A stretch of DNA of 64,000 bases from an uncultured Sunxiuqinia sp. (GCF_963678245.1 NZ_OY782777.1:1-64000); one strand, 5' to 3'. Counted from the stretch's first letter, positions 35,132 to 44,945 are shown. The notes: a model not told the origin generated them from the letters alone. A program made the numbers and translations.

Positions 35132-37840
35132 ATGAACATAAACGTTAAAATTACGATCCTTTTGTTGGTCATTTCACAGTGGGCTTCTGCCCAGTACTTA
35201 CATGTGGATGGCAAAGATATCGTTGACGGTGATGGTGAAAATTTTATTTTGAAAGGAATTGGAACCGGGAACTGGATGTTGATGGAGGGCTATATGATGA
35301 AGACGGACGGTTTTGCCGGAACTCAACATGAAATTAGGGCTAAATTAGAAGAAACAATTGGAACCGAAAAAACCAATGTTTTTTACGATACCTGGCTAGC
35401 CAATCATTTCACAAAAACCGATGTTGATTCAATGAAAGCATGGGGTTTTAATAGCGTTCGGGTTGCTATGCACTATAAATGGTTTACCCCACCAATTGAA
35501 GAAGAATTAACTCCTGGTGAAAATACATGGTTGCTCAAAGGTTTTAAAATGATTGATAACCTGTTGGATTGGTGCGAGGCCAACGAAATGTACCTGATAT
35601 TGGATCTGCATGGTGCACCGGGTGGCCAAGGCTCAAACGCTGACATCTCAGACTATGATCCTTCCAAACCATCGCTTTGGGAGAGCCAGGCCAACAAAGA
35701 TAAAACAGTGGCGTTATGGAGAAGATTGGCCGAGAGGTATAGCAGTGAGCCATGGATCGGTGGATATGACTTGATTAACGAAACCAACTGGACGTTTCCT
35801 GAGGGTAATAATTCGCAAATGCGTGAGCTTTTCGGTCGTATTACCGCTGCCATAAGAGAGGTGGACACCAACCATATTCTATTTATTGAAGGAAATAGCT
35901 GGGCCAATGATTTCTCTGGATTAACCCCCCCCTGGGATGATAACATGGCCTATAGCTTTCATAAGTATTGGAGCGGCACGTCAACTGCTGATCTGGACTG
36001 GGTTTTAACTATCAGAGACGAGAACAATGTACCGATTTGGATGGGTGAGTCCGGGGAGAACTCAAATACCTGGTTCACCGAGTTTATTACAACATGTGAA
36101 ACCAATAATATTGGTTGGTCGTGGTGGCCGGTAAAAAAGAACGGAATTAACAATGTGTTGAATGTTCCTATCAATAGAGCATATGAAGATTTAGTAAAAT
36201 ATTGGAAGGGTGAAATTACAACGGCACCAACTGAGATCAAAGCTTATAATGCGGTGATGCAGTGGGCCGAAAATCATAAAATAGAGAACTGCACCGTGCA
36301 GTACGATGTGATTGATGCCATGATGAGACAGCCGCATACCGATGCGGTGATTCCGTTCAAACAACACCAGTTGTCAGAGCCTGTTTTCTTTAGTGAGTTT
36401 GATCTAGGGAAAAATGGGATTGCTTACTTTGACAAAGATGTAGCAAACTACGGTGGAGAATGGAATGACTGGAATACCGGATGGGGATTGCGGAATGATG
36501 GTGTGGATATTGAAGCCATCCAGGGTTCAGAAGATATTACAAATGGTTATAATGTAGGATGGACTGAAAAAGATGAGTGGATGCAATATTCGCTCAGTGC
36601 CGATTCAACAGCTATTTATACCCTTTTGGTACGACACGCTTCCGGCGGAAGCGGATCAAAAATGCACATCGAAGTTAATGGAGCTAATGTTTCCGGAGAG
36701 TTAGATTTGCCGGCAACTGGAGGATGGCAAAAATGGGAGACTGCTACTTTTGAAAACCTAGTCATTCCGGGAGGTAATATCAATATTAAATGTATAATTG
36801 ACGGAGGAAGCTCAAACCTCAGCTATTTCAAATTTACCAATCCAAAGTCTGCTAAGGATATTGATTTTAAAGCTTCGTCTGCCCGTACCTCTGAAGATGG
36901 ATTTGAGGTTCACATCGCTTTAAACAAGAATATTACAAATACCGATGATGAGTTGACTTTGAGCGATTTTCAGTTGATGATTGATGAAAACCCAGTTAGC
37001 TTGGAGTCAGTCAGCAAAGATTTGGCTTTATCCAATGTACTTATTTTAACGCATGATACAAAAGTATATTCAGATAACGAAATTACAGTCTCCTACAACG
37101 GAGCATCGATAAAATCAGGAACACAAGACTTGACTGCATTTTCCGACTTGGCAGTTCAAAACAGACTTCCTGTTACTCATGCGATTCCCGGAAAAATACA
37201 GGCTGAAGACTTTTATTATAACAAGGGATTTACGCTCGAAGATTGCAATGATATCGGAGGAGGAAAGAATACCGCGTATGCTGCTGCTGATAAGTACTTG
37301 GATTATGAGGTGCATGTAACTAAAGCCGGTAGTTACAAATTAGATTATCGGGTAGCAACTGAAAAGCCTGGTGCTGAATTAGTCGTGCAGGTTGGAGATG
37401 GAGAAAGCTTCATTTCCCTCGATACGATAAGGTTTTCGGTTACCGGAGGATGGCAAAACTGGGAAATTCAGTCGACCAGTGTTCATCTTGAAGAGGGGTA
37501 TTATTTTATCCGAATGTTGGTTAAACAGGGAGAGCACAATCTCAACTGGTTCGAGTTTGATTTTAGTACAGCAACCTCAGACATAAAAAAAGAGGAAGAT
37601 GGATACCGCATTTATCCAAATCCTGCAATAAATAAGCTACACGTCATTTTTGATGAAGCTCCGAAGTCGGTCTATCAATTACGCATTTGTAACCTGTTTG
37701 GAGAGGTCCTAAAAACAAAGCAATCACAGCAAACCAATAAAGCAGTTCTCAATATAAATGGATTGCCGGGGGGGATCTATTTTTTGCAAATTGAAGGAGA
37801 CAAAAAATACATGAGCAAAAGGTTTATAGTAATGAACTAG
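35132..37840 (+). CDS. Glycoside hydrolase family 5 with CBM6-like modules and T9SS tail
   Basis: Secreted multidomain glucanase of 902 aa. A signal peptide (1-20) precedes the GH5 barrel (about 22-370) with acid/base Glu217 in LINETNW and nucleophile Glu306 in WMGESGE; the opening segment resembles exo-1,3-glucanases. A CBM6-like module (about 415-570, YNVGWTEKDEWMQYSL), an Ig/SwmB-like domain (about 572-680), a second CBM6 (about 683-812, IPGKIQAEDFY) and a type IX C-terminal sorting domain (about 818-902, RIYPNPAINKLHV) follow. It is expected on the cell surface or outside, cutting beta-glucan. GH5 subfamily and exact linkage were not determined. Confidence 0.9.
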   Translation: MNINVKITILLLVISQWASAQYLHVDGKDIVDGDGENFILKGIGTGNWMLMEGYMMKTDGFAGTQHEIRAKLEETIGTEKTNVFYDTWLANHFTKTDVDSMKAWGFNSVRVAMHYKWFTPPIEEELTPGENTWLLKGFKMIDNLLDWCEANEMYLILDLHGAPGGQGSNADISDYDPSKPSLWESQANKDKTVALWRRLAERYSSEPWIGGYDLINETNWTFPEGNNSQMRELFGRITAAIREVDTNHILFIEGNSWANDFSGLTPPWDDNMAYSFHKYWSGTSTADLDWVLTIRDENNVPIWMGESGENSNTWFTEFITTCETNNIGWSWWPVKKNGINNVLNVPINRAYEDLVKYWKGEITTAPTEIKAYNAVMQWAENHKIENCTVQYDVIDAMMRQPHTDAVIPFKQHQLSEPVFFSEFDLGKNGIAYFDKDVANYGGEWNDWNTGWGLRNDGVDIEAIQGSEDITNGYNVGWTEKDEWMQYSLSADSTAIYTLLVRHASGGSGSKMHIEVNGANVSGELDLPATGGWQKWETATFENLVIPGGNINIKCIIDGGSSNLSYFKFTNPKSAKDIDFKASSARTSEDGFEVHIALNKNITNTDDELTLSDFQLMIDENPVSLESVSKDLALSNVLILTHDTKVYSDNEITVSYNGASIKSGTQDLTAFSDLAVQNRLPVTHAIPGKIQAEDFYYNKGFTLEDCNDIGGGKNTAYAAADKYLDYEVHVTKAGSYKLDYRVATEKPGAELVVQVGDGESFISLDTIRFSVTGGWQNWEIQSTSVHLEEGYYFIRMLVKQGEHNLNWFEFDFSTATSDIKKEEDGYRIYPNPAINKLHVIFDEAPKSVYQLRICNLFGEVLKTKQSQQTNKAVLNINGLPGGIYFLQIEGDKKYMSKRFIVMN

Positions 37841-37948
37841 TCTTAACAATTGAAAGTATGGAACGAGCATGGAAAAATATTCAAACACAAAAGTGTGATT
37901 ATTTAAAGCGGATTCCATGTGTTGCAAAAAAGAAACAATTATAAACAC

Positions 37949-38779
37949 ATGAAATTAAATGAGTTGTCGTTGGTTTCTGTTTTGTTTATTCTGATATTCG
38001 GAATAGCTTGTAATTCAGAAAAAAAGAAAAAGGATGAAAGTAGTCAGGATGGCTATAAACTGGTATGGGCAGATGAGTTTGATTATGAGGGGTTGCCTGA
38101 TTCATCCAAATGGAGCTATGATACCAAAGGAAATGAATGGGGTTGGGGTAATAATGAGGAACAGTATTATACCAGCCGTCGTATGGCAAATTCAGAGGTA
38201 AAAGATGGCAAGCTGTATATTACCGCAATCAAAGAAAATTACAAGGATCATAAGTTTACGTCAGCAAGATTAATAACAAAAGGTAAAGGCGATTGGCTGT
38301 ATGGAAAAGTTGAGGTGTGTGCAAAGCTTCCCGAAGGGCGTGGTTTGTGGCCTGCTATTTGGATGTTGCCTACTGATGGGGAGTATGGTAGCTGGCCGAA
38401 TAGTGGGGAAATTGATATCATGGAAAATGTGGGTTACATGCCGGATACGATTTTGGCCACCGCACATACTCAGGCCTACAATCACAAAATCAATACCCAG
38501 CGTGGTGATACAATCGTTGTGCCGACCTGTTACGACCGATACCATTTGTATCAGTTGGAGTGGGAACCTGAAAAATATCGGGTTTTTGTTGACGGGGAGC
38601 ATGTATTCACGTTTGAAAACGAAGGAACAGGCTACAAAGAATGGCCGTTTGACAAACCGTTTCATTTGCTATTGAACGTGGCAGTTGGCGGTAACTGGGG
38701 AGGAACAAAAGGAATTGATTATTCCATATTCCCTCGATCAATGGAGGTGGATTACGTCCGGGTGTATCAAAAAATATAA
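37949..38779 (+). CDS. Glycoside hydrolase family 16 lipoprotein (laminarinase-like)
   Basis: Lipid-anchored endo-beta-glucanase of 276 aa. The ATG at 37949 gives a lipoprotein signal ending GIAC (Cys21); the longer reading from 37919 adds ten residues with no role. The GH16 jelly roll (about 35-276) has the catalytic motif GEIDIMENVG with Glu154 (nucleophile), Asp156 and Glu159 (acid/base). Trp-rich strands such as LPEGRGLWPAIWMLPTDG are typical of bacterial laminarinases. It lacks CBM and T9SS tail, unlike the second GH16 at 40303, so it probably stays on the cell envelope. Confidence 0.92.
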   Translation: MKLNELSLVSVLFILIFGIACNSEKKKKDESSQDGYKLVWADEFDYEGLPDSSKWSYDTKGNEWGWGNNEEQYYTSRRMANSEVKDGKLYITAIKENYKDHKFTSARLITKGKGDWLYGKVEVCAKLPEGRGLWPAIWMLPTDGEYGSWPNSGEIDIMENVGYMPDTILATAHTQAYNHKINTQRGDTIVVPTCYDRYHLYQLEWEPEKYRVFVDGEHVFTFENEGTGYKEWPFDKPFHLLLNVAVGGNWGGTKGIDYSIFPRSMEVDYVRVYQKI

Positions 38780-38785
38780 GAAATA

Positions 38786-39838
38786 ATGAAATCAGCACTT
38801 TTCATGGTGCTTTTATGGATCGCTTGCGGAACGGTTTATGGACAAAGTCAGAAGAGAGGAATGGCATATGGACATCATTCGACGGAAGACTTACAGGTTT
38901 TGTCTCCCGAAATAAGCTGGTGGTATAATTGGGCGGAGACTCCGGAAAATTCAGTTGTTAATGTTTTTGGAAACTATGGTTTTGAGTTTGTCCCGATGAC
39001 ATGGAATGGAAATTTCAATGAAACGAAGCTTCGAAATTTCCTGAAAGCTCATCCCGCAACGAAATACCTTCTGGCGTTTAACGAGCCAAATTTTTTAGAA
39101 CAAGCGAATATGAAACCGTCGGAAGTTGCTGCTCAATGGGCAAGGCTTGAAGCGATCGCCGACGAATTCAATTTGAAGATAGTAGCCCCCGCAGTTAACT
39201 ATTGCGGTGAGTGTGTAACTGAAAATGGCACTACGTACACTGATCCGTTTCAATATTTAGACGACTTTTTTGAAGTATGTCCTGATTGTCGAGTAGATCA
39301 TATTGCGGTGCACAGCTACATGAACACTGTGAGTGCACTGCAGTGGTATATTGGTAAATTTAAGAAATACGAAAAGCCGATTTGGTTAACCGAATTTGCC
39401 GGTTGGGAATACAATGATAACATTAATGATGTGAACGACCAGATTAGTTTTATGATTGGAGCTGTAGATTTTTTAGAGGCTGATCCCGACGTATTCCGCT
39501 ACGCCTGGTTTATAGGAAGGCGAGACGGGATCAATTCGTTCCCGTATATCGATTTGCTTGGCGCTAACGGAGTCTTAACCCAGTTGGGCGAAGTGTATAA
39601 ACAAATGCCAACCCACGATGCAGATCAGGTGGTAGAAATTCCGGCAACCATTGAGGCTGAAGCCTATAATAAAATGGCATTTTATTGGAGAAGACATCGG
39701 ATAATATCGGTTTTGCCAATGTGGGGTATATTGATGCCGGAGATTGGTTGGAATATAAAATACAAGTGGATCATACCAGTGATTATGCGATCGCCTTTCG
39801 GCTGGCTTCAACAAAAATATCAAGCTTGCAGGTCTTGA
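38786..39838 (+). CDS. GH128-like glycosyl hydrolase, first part of a frameshifted gene
   Basis: Secreted glycosyl hydrolase (Asl1-like catalytic core, GH128 type, known for beta-1,3-glucanases). Signal peptide (1-19), then a barrel with acid/base Glu100 in AFNEPN and nucleophile Glu203 in WLTEFAGW. The catalytic domain is complete to about residue 275. At about residue 290 a CBM6 starts (ATIEAEAYNK) but the frame is lost at an A run at 39671-39674: the last 55 residues, ending CQACRS-like, are out of frame. The true continuation is in the -1 frame from 39673. Only 6 bp separate it from the GH16 gene upstream. Confidence 0.8.
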   Translation: MKSALFMVLLWIACGTVYGQSQKRGMAYGHHSTEDLQVLSPEISWWYNWAETPENSVVNVFGNYGFEFVPMTWNGNFNETKLRNFLKAHPATKYLLAFNEPNFLEQANMKPSEVAAQWARLEAIADEFNLKIVAPAVNYCGECVTENGTTYTDPFQYLDDFFEVCPDCRVDHIAVHSYMNTVSALQWYIGKFKKYEKPIWLTEFAGWEYNDNINDVNDQISFMIGAVDFLEADPDVFRYAWFIGRRDGINSFPYIDLLGANGVLTQLGEVYKQMPTHDADQVVEIPATIEAEAYNKMAFYWRRHRIISVLPMWGILMPEIGWNIKYKWIIPVIMRSPFGWLQQKYQACRS

Positions 39839-40263
39839 TAGATGACGAAATAGAATTGACGCAGAGCATAACAAATACGAATGGTTGGCAGAATTGGAAA
39901 ACACTTAGCAGTTCAATTCATCTGCCATCCGGAACTCATAAGATACGACTAAAGGCAGGGAGTGATGGCTTTAATATGAATTGGTTTAAAATAGGAAATG
40001 TCACAAGCAATGAGACTGAAATTCAGAATGCTAAGCAGGGTGTAAAATTGTTTCCAAATCCTGGAGATGGTATTTTTCAAATTCAATGCAATCAAGAAAT
40101 TTCTGCATTTCTGGTTTTTAACTTGGTTGGCAGTCAGATCGCCAGACTTGAGTTTTCAAATACAATTGATTTGAGCCACCTGAAAGCGGGAATATATTTT
40201 CTGAAGGCGCTAAGCAGTCAGGGGGATGTTTTATCAACCAAAAAGCTTATAATTCGTCATTAG
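39673..40263 (+). pseudogene. CBM6 and T9SS tail of the frameshifted GH128-like gene
   Basis: Continuation of the gene starting at 38786, one base back in frame. It opens right after a TAA (39670-39672) and has no start of its own except a TTG at 39685. It encodes the rest of a CBM6 (NGILLEKTSDNIGFANVGYI, DAGDWLEYKI, and MNWFKIG near its end) and a type IX sorting domain (LFPNPGDGIFQI to KKLIIRH). Joining the two parts gives about 492 aa with the order signal, GH128, CBM6, T9SS. A sequencing error, a true mutation or a -1 slip at the A run would all explain it. Confidence 0.8.
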
Positions 40264-40302
40264 AACAAAATATACTTATGTTGAACAGTGTAATTTAAAC
40301 GT

Positions 40303-42084
40303 ATGATTCGATATCAGTTAAAAATAGTTTTTCTCTTGGTAGCCATAATTATCATTGCATATGGAAGTCGGGCGCAGGAAACAGCATGTGAGAGCCTGGT
40401 TTGGAGTGACGAGTTCGATGCCGACGGGGCTCCATCGACAGCTAAATGGAATTACGACACTGGCGGTGGGGGCTGGGGAAATAACGAATTACAAACTTAT
40501 ACGAACAACCGGACAAATTCATGGGTTGAAAATGGTCTTTTGCACATTAAAGCCACGAAGGCGAGTGGCAGTTGGACTTCGGCAAGATTGGTAACACGGG
40601 CTAAAGGCGATTGGTTATACGGACGTATTGAAGTGAAAGCAAAACTTCCCTCAAGGAAAGGTACTTGGCCTGCTATTTGGATGTTACCTACCGATTGGGA
40701 ATATGGTGGCTGGCCTGCGAGTGGCGAAATAGACATCATGGAGCACGTCGGATACGATCCTGGGGTGGTGCATGGAACCATTCATACAGAAGCCTATAAT
40801 CACGGTATTGGCACACAAAAAGGGGCAAGCATTACGGTTGACGATGCTAGTTCTGTTTTTCATGTTTATGCTATTGAATGGACAGCTGAAGACATAAAGT
40901 GGTATGTTGATGATCAGTTGTATTTTACCTTCAATAATAAAAATAGCACCTATAAAGAATGGCCTTTTGATAAACGCTTTCATTTGCTGCTAAATATTGC
41001 CATTGGAGGCGATTGGGGAGGAGCTCAGGGCATTGATCCAAACCTGACTGAAGCTGTGATGGAGGTTGACTACGTTCGGGTTTACAACGATAAAATGGCT
41101 CAGCCTGTCGTTCAGGGGCCAACAATCAATGCAGCGGGCGATGAGCCAACTTATTCTGTTGGCACAGTTCAGGGAGCTCAATACAAATGGCATTTTCCGG
41201 AAGGAGTAGTGGTAATTAGTGGAGAGGGTACAAATTCTGCTTCAGTACGTTGGAACGATTCGCCCGGTGATATTCAGGTGGAAGTTTTTACGAGTTGTGA
41301 TACGGTTGTTTCCGATATCTTTCATGTAAACTACCTGAATAAACCAGACTCGGATCAGTTGGAAATTTCAACTCTGAATGAAGATCAGGAGTTGCTTTGG
41401 GGAGCAACTCCTGGCTCTGACAATACGGTAGACTTGTCGGGAGAGGATGGAAATCTGTCCGTTGCGTTTCAAATAAGCAAACCATCTCAGAATCCCTCTG
41501 TTTATTATGATTTTGATGGCTTGTTCGATTTGTCTGAAATTAACCAATTGGCTTTCGACCTAAAAGTTGACCCGGCAAATCCACCTTCTAACATGCGGAT
41601 TGATTTGGTTGATACCAATGGTCGTGTCAAACTTTCGAACCTGTTTAAAATTGATTCGTTTGAATTGGACGACTCTTTTCATACTTATAACCATCTGTTT
41701 ACAGCAAACGCTGATGGTTCCTTTCGAATTGATCGGGTGGCACAGATCCGTGTTTACTTCAATTATGGTGTTTTTGGGAGGAGTGGAAGCGGAGCCTTTC
41801 AACTAAAAAATATGCGCATGCAAGTTCCGGTTAATACCGCAATCGAAGAGCTGATATCGGCTAGTGAGTTCAAGGTTTTTCCTGTTCCTGCTAGCGAGTT
41901 TGTCACGATCACTTCTACTTCATTGATTCATGAAATCCAGCTTTATTCATTGCAAGGGAATTTGATTCTGTCAAAAAGTGGTATTAACGACAAAAGCTAT
42001 CAGCTGTACCTAGGGCAGCTGACTCCCGGAGTTTATCTGTTAAATATAAACGGACAGCACATCCGACGCATTTTGCTTCAATAA
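40303..42084 (+). CDS. Secreted GH16 laminarinase-like enzyme with T9SS tail
   Basis: Endo-beta-glucanase of 593 aa. Signal peptide (about 1-24, ending GSRAQ), GH16 domain (about 28-265) with GEIDIMEHVG giving Glu142, Asp144 and Glu147, then a PKD/Ig-like domain (about 268-345), a beta-sandwich module of CBM-like composition (about 355-508, YYDFDGLFDLSEINQLAFDL) and a type IX sorting domain (about 518-593, FKVFPVPASEF to IRRILLQ). It is predicted to be exported to the cell surface or medium for the first cuts in the polymer. The middle module is not assigned to a CBM family. Last gene of the locus. Confidence 0.92.
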   Translation: MIRYQLKIVFLLVAIIIIAYGSRAQETACESLVWSDEFDADGAPSTAKWNYDTGGGGWGNNELQTYTNNRTNSWVENGLLHIKATKASGSWTSARLVTRAKGDWLYGRIEVKAKLPSRKGTWPAIWMLPTDWEYGGWPASGEIDIMEHVGYDPGVVHGTIHTEAYNHGIGTQKGASITVDDASSVFHVYAIEWTAEDIKWYVDDQLYFTFNNKNSTYKEWPFDKRFHLLLNIAIGGDWGGAQGIDPNLTEAVMEVDYVRVYNDKMAQPVVQGPTINAAGDEPTYSVGTVQGAQYKWHFPEGVVVISGEGTNSASVRWNDSPGDIQVEVFTSCDTVVSDIFHVNYLNKPDSDQLEISTLNEDQELLWGATPGSDNTVDLSGEDGNLSVAFQISKPSQNPSVYYDFDGLFDLSEINQLAFDLKVDPANPPSNMRIDLVDTNGRVKLSNLFKIDSFELDDSFHTYNHLFTANADGSFRIDRVAQIRVYFNYGVFGRSGSGAFQLKNMRMQVPVNTAIEELISASEFKVFPVPASEFVTITSTSLIHEIQLYSLQGNLILSKSGINDKSYQLYLGQLTPGVYLLNINGQHIRRILLQ

Positions 42085-42174
42085 ATCGTTAAACTTAGCT
42101 TCCAATTTTCTGTTACAAGAAATACATTGAATAGATTTGTGATAACGTATAATTGAAATAGAAAATTGACTAAC

Positions 42175-42804
42175 ATGAAGCAAGTTCCGGAAGGAGTACA
42201 AAATATTATTTTCGATTTAGGTGGTGTTTTGCTGGATATTGACCCTGATCGCTCTATTGAAGCGTTTAAAGCGCTGGGGTTGGCCGATGTCATAAAACCC
42301 GGTGGTTGGGGGTACAAACACGAGGTCTTTCTGAAAATGGAAGAAGGATTGCTGACCGATGATGAATTTCGTGATGGCGTACGTAAGTTATTGCCCAGAG
42401 GGGGTACCAATCATGATATTGACACGGCCTGGTGTGCGATGCTGATCGATTTTCCGGTTGACCGGATTGCGTTGTTGAAGGAACTGCAGGCAGATTATCA
42501 ATTGTACCTATTCTCCAATACCAACAACATTCATTTGCAGTATTTCCATCACCTGTTTCATCAAAAATTTGGATATTCGATTACCGATTTGTTTGAAAAG
42601 GATTTTTACTCCCATCTCATTCAAAAGCGAAAACCAAGCTTGGAATCGTTTCAAATTGTTTTGAGTAATGCAGGCTTGAGTCCTCGGGAAACGCTTTTTA
42701 TCGACGATTCCAAAGATAATGTGGAAGGGGCTGAAAAAGCAGGGATGCATGCCGTACACCTAACTCCCGAAAAAAGCTTACTCGAAATTTTTGTTGCTGA
42801 TTAA
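42175..42804 (+). CDS. HAD superfamily hydrolase (subfamily IA, YihX-like)
   Basis: Cytoplasmic HAD-type phosphatase of 209 aa. The ATG at 42175 is preferred to a TTG three codons earlier. Motif I is IFDLGGVLLDID, motif II lies at YLFSNTNN, motif III Lys is in KRKPSLESF, and motif IV is FIDDSKDN. This layout is like E. coli YihX, a sugar-1-phosphate phosphatase. A link to the adjacent glucan locus is possible but not shown. Its stop overlaps the convergent ispG stop by 4 bp. Confidence 0.88.
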   Translation: MKQVPEGVQNIIFDLGGVLLDIDPDRSIEAFKALGLADVIKPGGWGYKHEVFLKMEEGLLTDDEFRDGVRKLLPRGGTNHDIDTAWCAMLIDFPVDRIALLKELQADYQLYLFSNTNNIHLQYFHHLFHQKFGYSITDLFEKDFYSHLIQKRKPSLESFQIVLSNAGLSPRETLFIDDSKDNVEGAEKAGMHAVHLTPEKSLLEIFVAD

Positions 42805-44663
42805 TTGTCTTCCGGTTCGTTCCAGTCGCCATTCTCTTTAATGAGGGTTTCCAGTTCGTAAACGGCGTTTTCGAAAGGAATGTGACGCTTTTTGAGGGTT
42901 TGACCTTTATATAAGTTTACCTTGCCGGGACCGGCTCCTACAAAGCCGTAGTCGGCATCACCCATTTCCCCGGGACCATTTACCACACAACCCATGACTC
43001 CAATTTTCAGGTGGCTGAGATGTTTAAAATGCTCCTTGATATTTTTAGTCGTTTCGTGTAAGTTGAATAAGGTTCTGCCACAACCTGGGCAAGAAATAAA
43101 CTCCGTTTTAGTTACCCGCATCCGGCTAGCCTGTAATAGCGAAAAGCTTAAATCTTTCAAATCGGTAAAGGTGATGTTATCGCCTTCGTTGGTAATACAA
43201 ATTCCATCACCATAGCCGTCCAGCAATAAGCCACCCAAATCAACCGCCGATTTGATCTGTAAATCATCCAGCCTTTTTTCCTTGTATTTGCGGTAGATAA
43301 TTACAGGTACTTTCCATATATGGGTTTCTAAACTCATAAAAAAGGCTCGTAATTCAGACAATGGGTTTTTATTGAAACTTTCAAGAATCAGGACTGTTTT
43401 GCGGGTTTGTTTAAGTTTGGTAATAATCTCCGGATTTTCAGTCATAAAATGATCAAACTCGGGCTTGTTGGTGCGGATGAATTTCATCTGTCCCCAATGC
43501 GAACCACCAAACAAATACTCTTCAACTGAAAGTATGGGATACGAATTACCCTCCAGATCCAGTACTTCATCATTTTTTAAAAAGTACTCCGGAATCTGCT
43601 TGCCGCGGAGTGGAAGAATTTCAGAGATGCTTCTGTCACGTAAATCAGCAACAACAACCGGTACTTGTTTGCCTCCCATGCCCATCACCGGACGAACGGA
43701 TCGACGTTCGTATTCAAATGGGTTGGTTTGAGCAAAAAGAGGTGCTTTGATGGGCTCATGTCCTTTATAGGTTTGAACATGTCCAATAATTTTTTGAGCA
43801 ACCGGAATCTCCTTTTCAGGCGATTCAGTTAGCGAAACACGAATGGTATCACCAATGCCATCAACCAGCAGAGCTCCAATTCCAACAGCTGATCGGATTC
43901 TTCCGTCTTCTCCTTCACCAGCCTCGGTTACTCCCAGGTGGAGGGGAAATTTCATCTCTTCCAGACGCATTTTTTTGTTGAGCAGGCGAACGGTGTACAC
44001 CATCATTCGGGTATTACTCGACTTGATGGAGATAACAACATCGTTGAAGTTTACTTTCTTGCAAATGCGCAAAAACTCCATCACCGATTCTGAGATTCCT
44101 GCAGGAGTATCTCCAAAACGGCTCATAATCCGATCTGACAGCGATCCTTGGTTTGCACCGATTCGCAATGCCGTATTGGTTTTTTTCAGGATGTCGAGGA
44201 AAGGAATAAATTGGTCTTCAATCTTGCGTAATTCCTCTTTGTATTCGGCATCGGTGTATAAGTGATGCTCGAACCTGGCACGCTTATCGTAAAAATTACC
44301 CGGATTAATTCGGATTTTTGATACAAACCGTGCAGCAACTTCAGCTAAACGGGGATTAAAGTGGATGTCAGCAATCAGGGGAGTTTCGAAGCCTCTGGCA
44401 ACTAACTCCTTCTTGATATTTTTCAGGTTTTCAGCATCATTAATGCCTTTTACAGTTACGCGAACGTAGTCTGCACCTTCTTTAATAATCCGTATAATTT
44501 GCTCAACGGTGGCATCTGTATCCCGAGAATCTGTGTCGGTCATCGATTGCACACGTATAGGATATTCACTTCCCATCGGGACATTACCGATTTGAGCAGG
44601 GCTGGTTACCTGACGTTGATACTTCGTTAAGTCTTTGATATAATTAAAATTCTGATCTTTCAT
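42801..44663 (-). CDS. ispG: (E)-4-hydroxy-3-methylbut-2-enyl-diphosphate synthase, long form
   Basis: MEP-pathway iron-sulfur enzyme (GcpE) that makes HMBPP for isoprenoids; 620 aa. Start at the ATG at 44661-44663 (MKDQNFNYI); a GTG start at 44687 would lie inside a -7 box. The N-terminal TIM barrel (MTDTDSRDTDATVEQI, RINPGNF) and the C-terminal 4Fe-4S domain (cysteines in CPGCGRT and GCVVNGPGE) flank an insertion of roughly 200 residues. That is the three-domain form known from Bacteroidota, Chlamydiae and plants. Bacterial short forms are near 370 aa. Confidence 0.95.
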   Translation of the reverse strand: MKDQNFNYIKDLTKYQRQVTSPAQIGNVPMGSEYPIRVQSMTDTDSRDTDATVEQIIRIIKEGADYVRVTVKGINDAENLKNIKKELVARGFETPLIADIHFNPRLAEVAARFVSKIRINPGNFYDKRARFEHHLYTDAEYKEELRKIEDQFIPFLDILKKTNTALRIGANQGSLSDRIMSRFGDTPAGISESVMEFLRICKKVNFNDVVISIKSSNTRMMVYTVRLLNKKMRLEEMKFPLHLGVTEAGEGEDGRIRSAVGIGALLVDGIGDTIRVSLTESPEKEIPVAQKIIGHVQTYKGHEPIKAPLFAQTNPFEYERRSVRPVMGMGGKQVPVVVADLRDRSISEILPLRGKQIPEYFLKNDEVLDLEGNSYPILSVEEYLFGGSHWGQMKFIRTNKPEFDHFMTENPEIITKLKQTRKTVLILESFNKNPLSELRAFFMSLETHIWKVPVIIYRKYKEKRLDDLQIKSAVDLGGLLLDGYGDGICITNEGDNITFTDLKDLSFSLLQASRMRVTKTEFISCPGCGRTLFNLHETTKNIKEHFKHLSHLKIGVMGCVVNGPGEMGDADYGFVGAGPGKVNLYKGQTLKKRHIPFENAVYELETLIKENGDWNEPEDN

Positions 44664-44686
44664 TACCACCTCTAGTTTGAGCGCCA

Positions 44687-44694
44687 CAAAGTTA
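44687..44694 (-). promoter_or_regulatory. Candidate -7 box for ispG
   Basis: Reads TAACTTTG on the minus strand, 23 bp before the ATG at 44663. It overlaps the alternative GTG start and so decides for the ATG. Confidence 0.4.
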
Positions 44695-44920
44695 ATTTAA
44701 AGTTAAGAAATAAAAAATCCCAAAGCTTAAATTCCACGCACAGCGAATACAAATCGTTTTATTTCGGCGGTATTTGTGTGATTCTTACACAACTCGAGGT
44801 TTTTCTTTTTTCTTGATTCTTTTTCAGGATGGCAAAGAAAGCTAACAAGAATGACATATTCATTACGGGAAGCTTAATTTTTAGCCATTTTATCAGCTTT
44901 TTGGTTTGCTTGAAATCACT

Positions 44921-44928
44921 TACTTTTG
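44921..44928 (+). promoter_or_regulatory. Candidate promoter for the gldA-like gene
   Basis: TACTTTTG matches TAnnTTTG; a TTTTTG lies 17 nt upstream, close to the usual -33 spacing of 19-21. It sits downstream of the ATG of the longer ORF (44829), favouring the start at 44946. Confidence 0.4.
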
Positions 44929-44945
44929 ATCAAACTTTATTTTGT

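Noticed and set aside
44829-44945. N-terminal extension of the GldA-like ATPase
   Set aside because: The extension is not seen in the family and a promoter-like TACTTTTG lies inside it.
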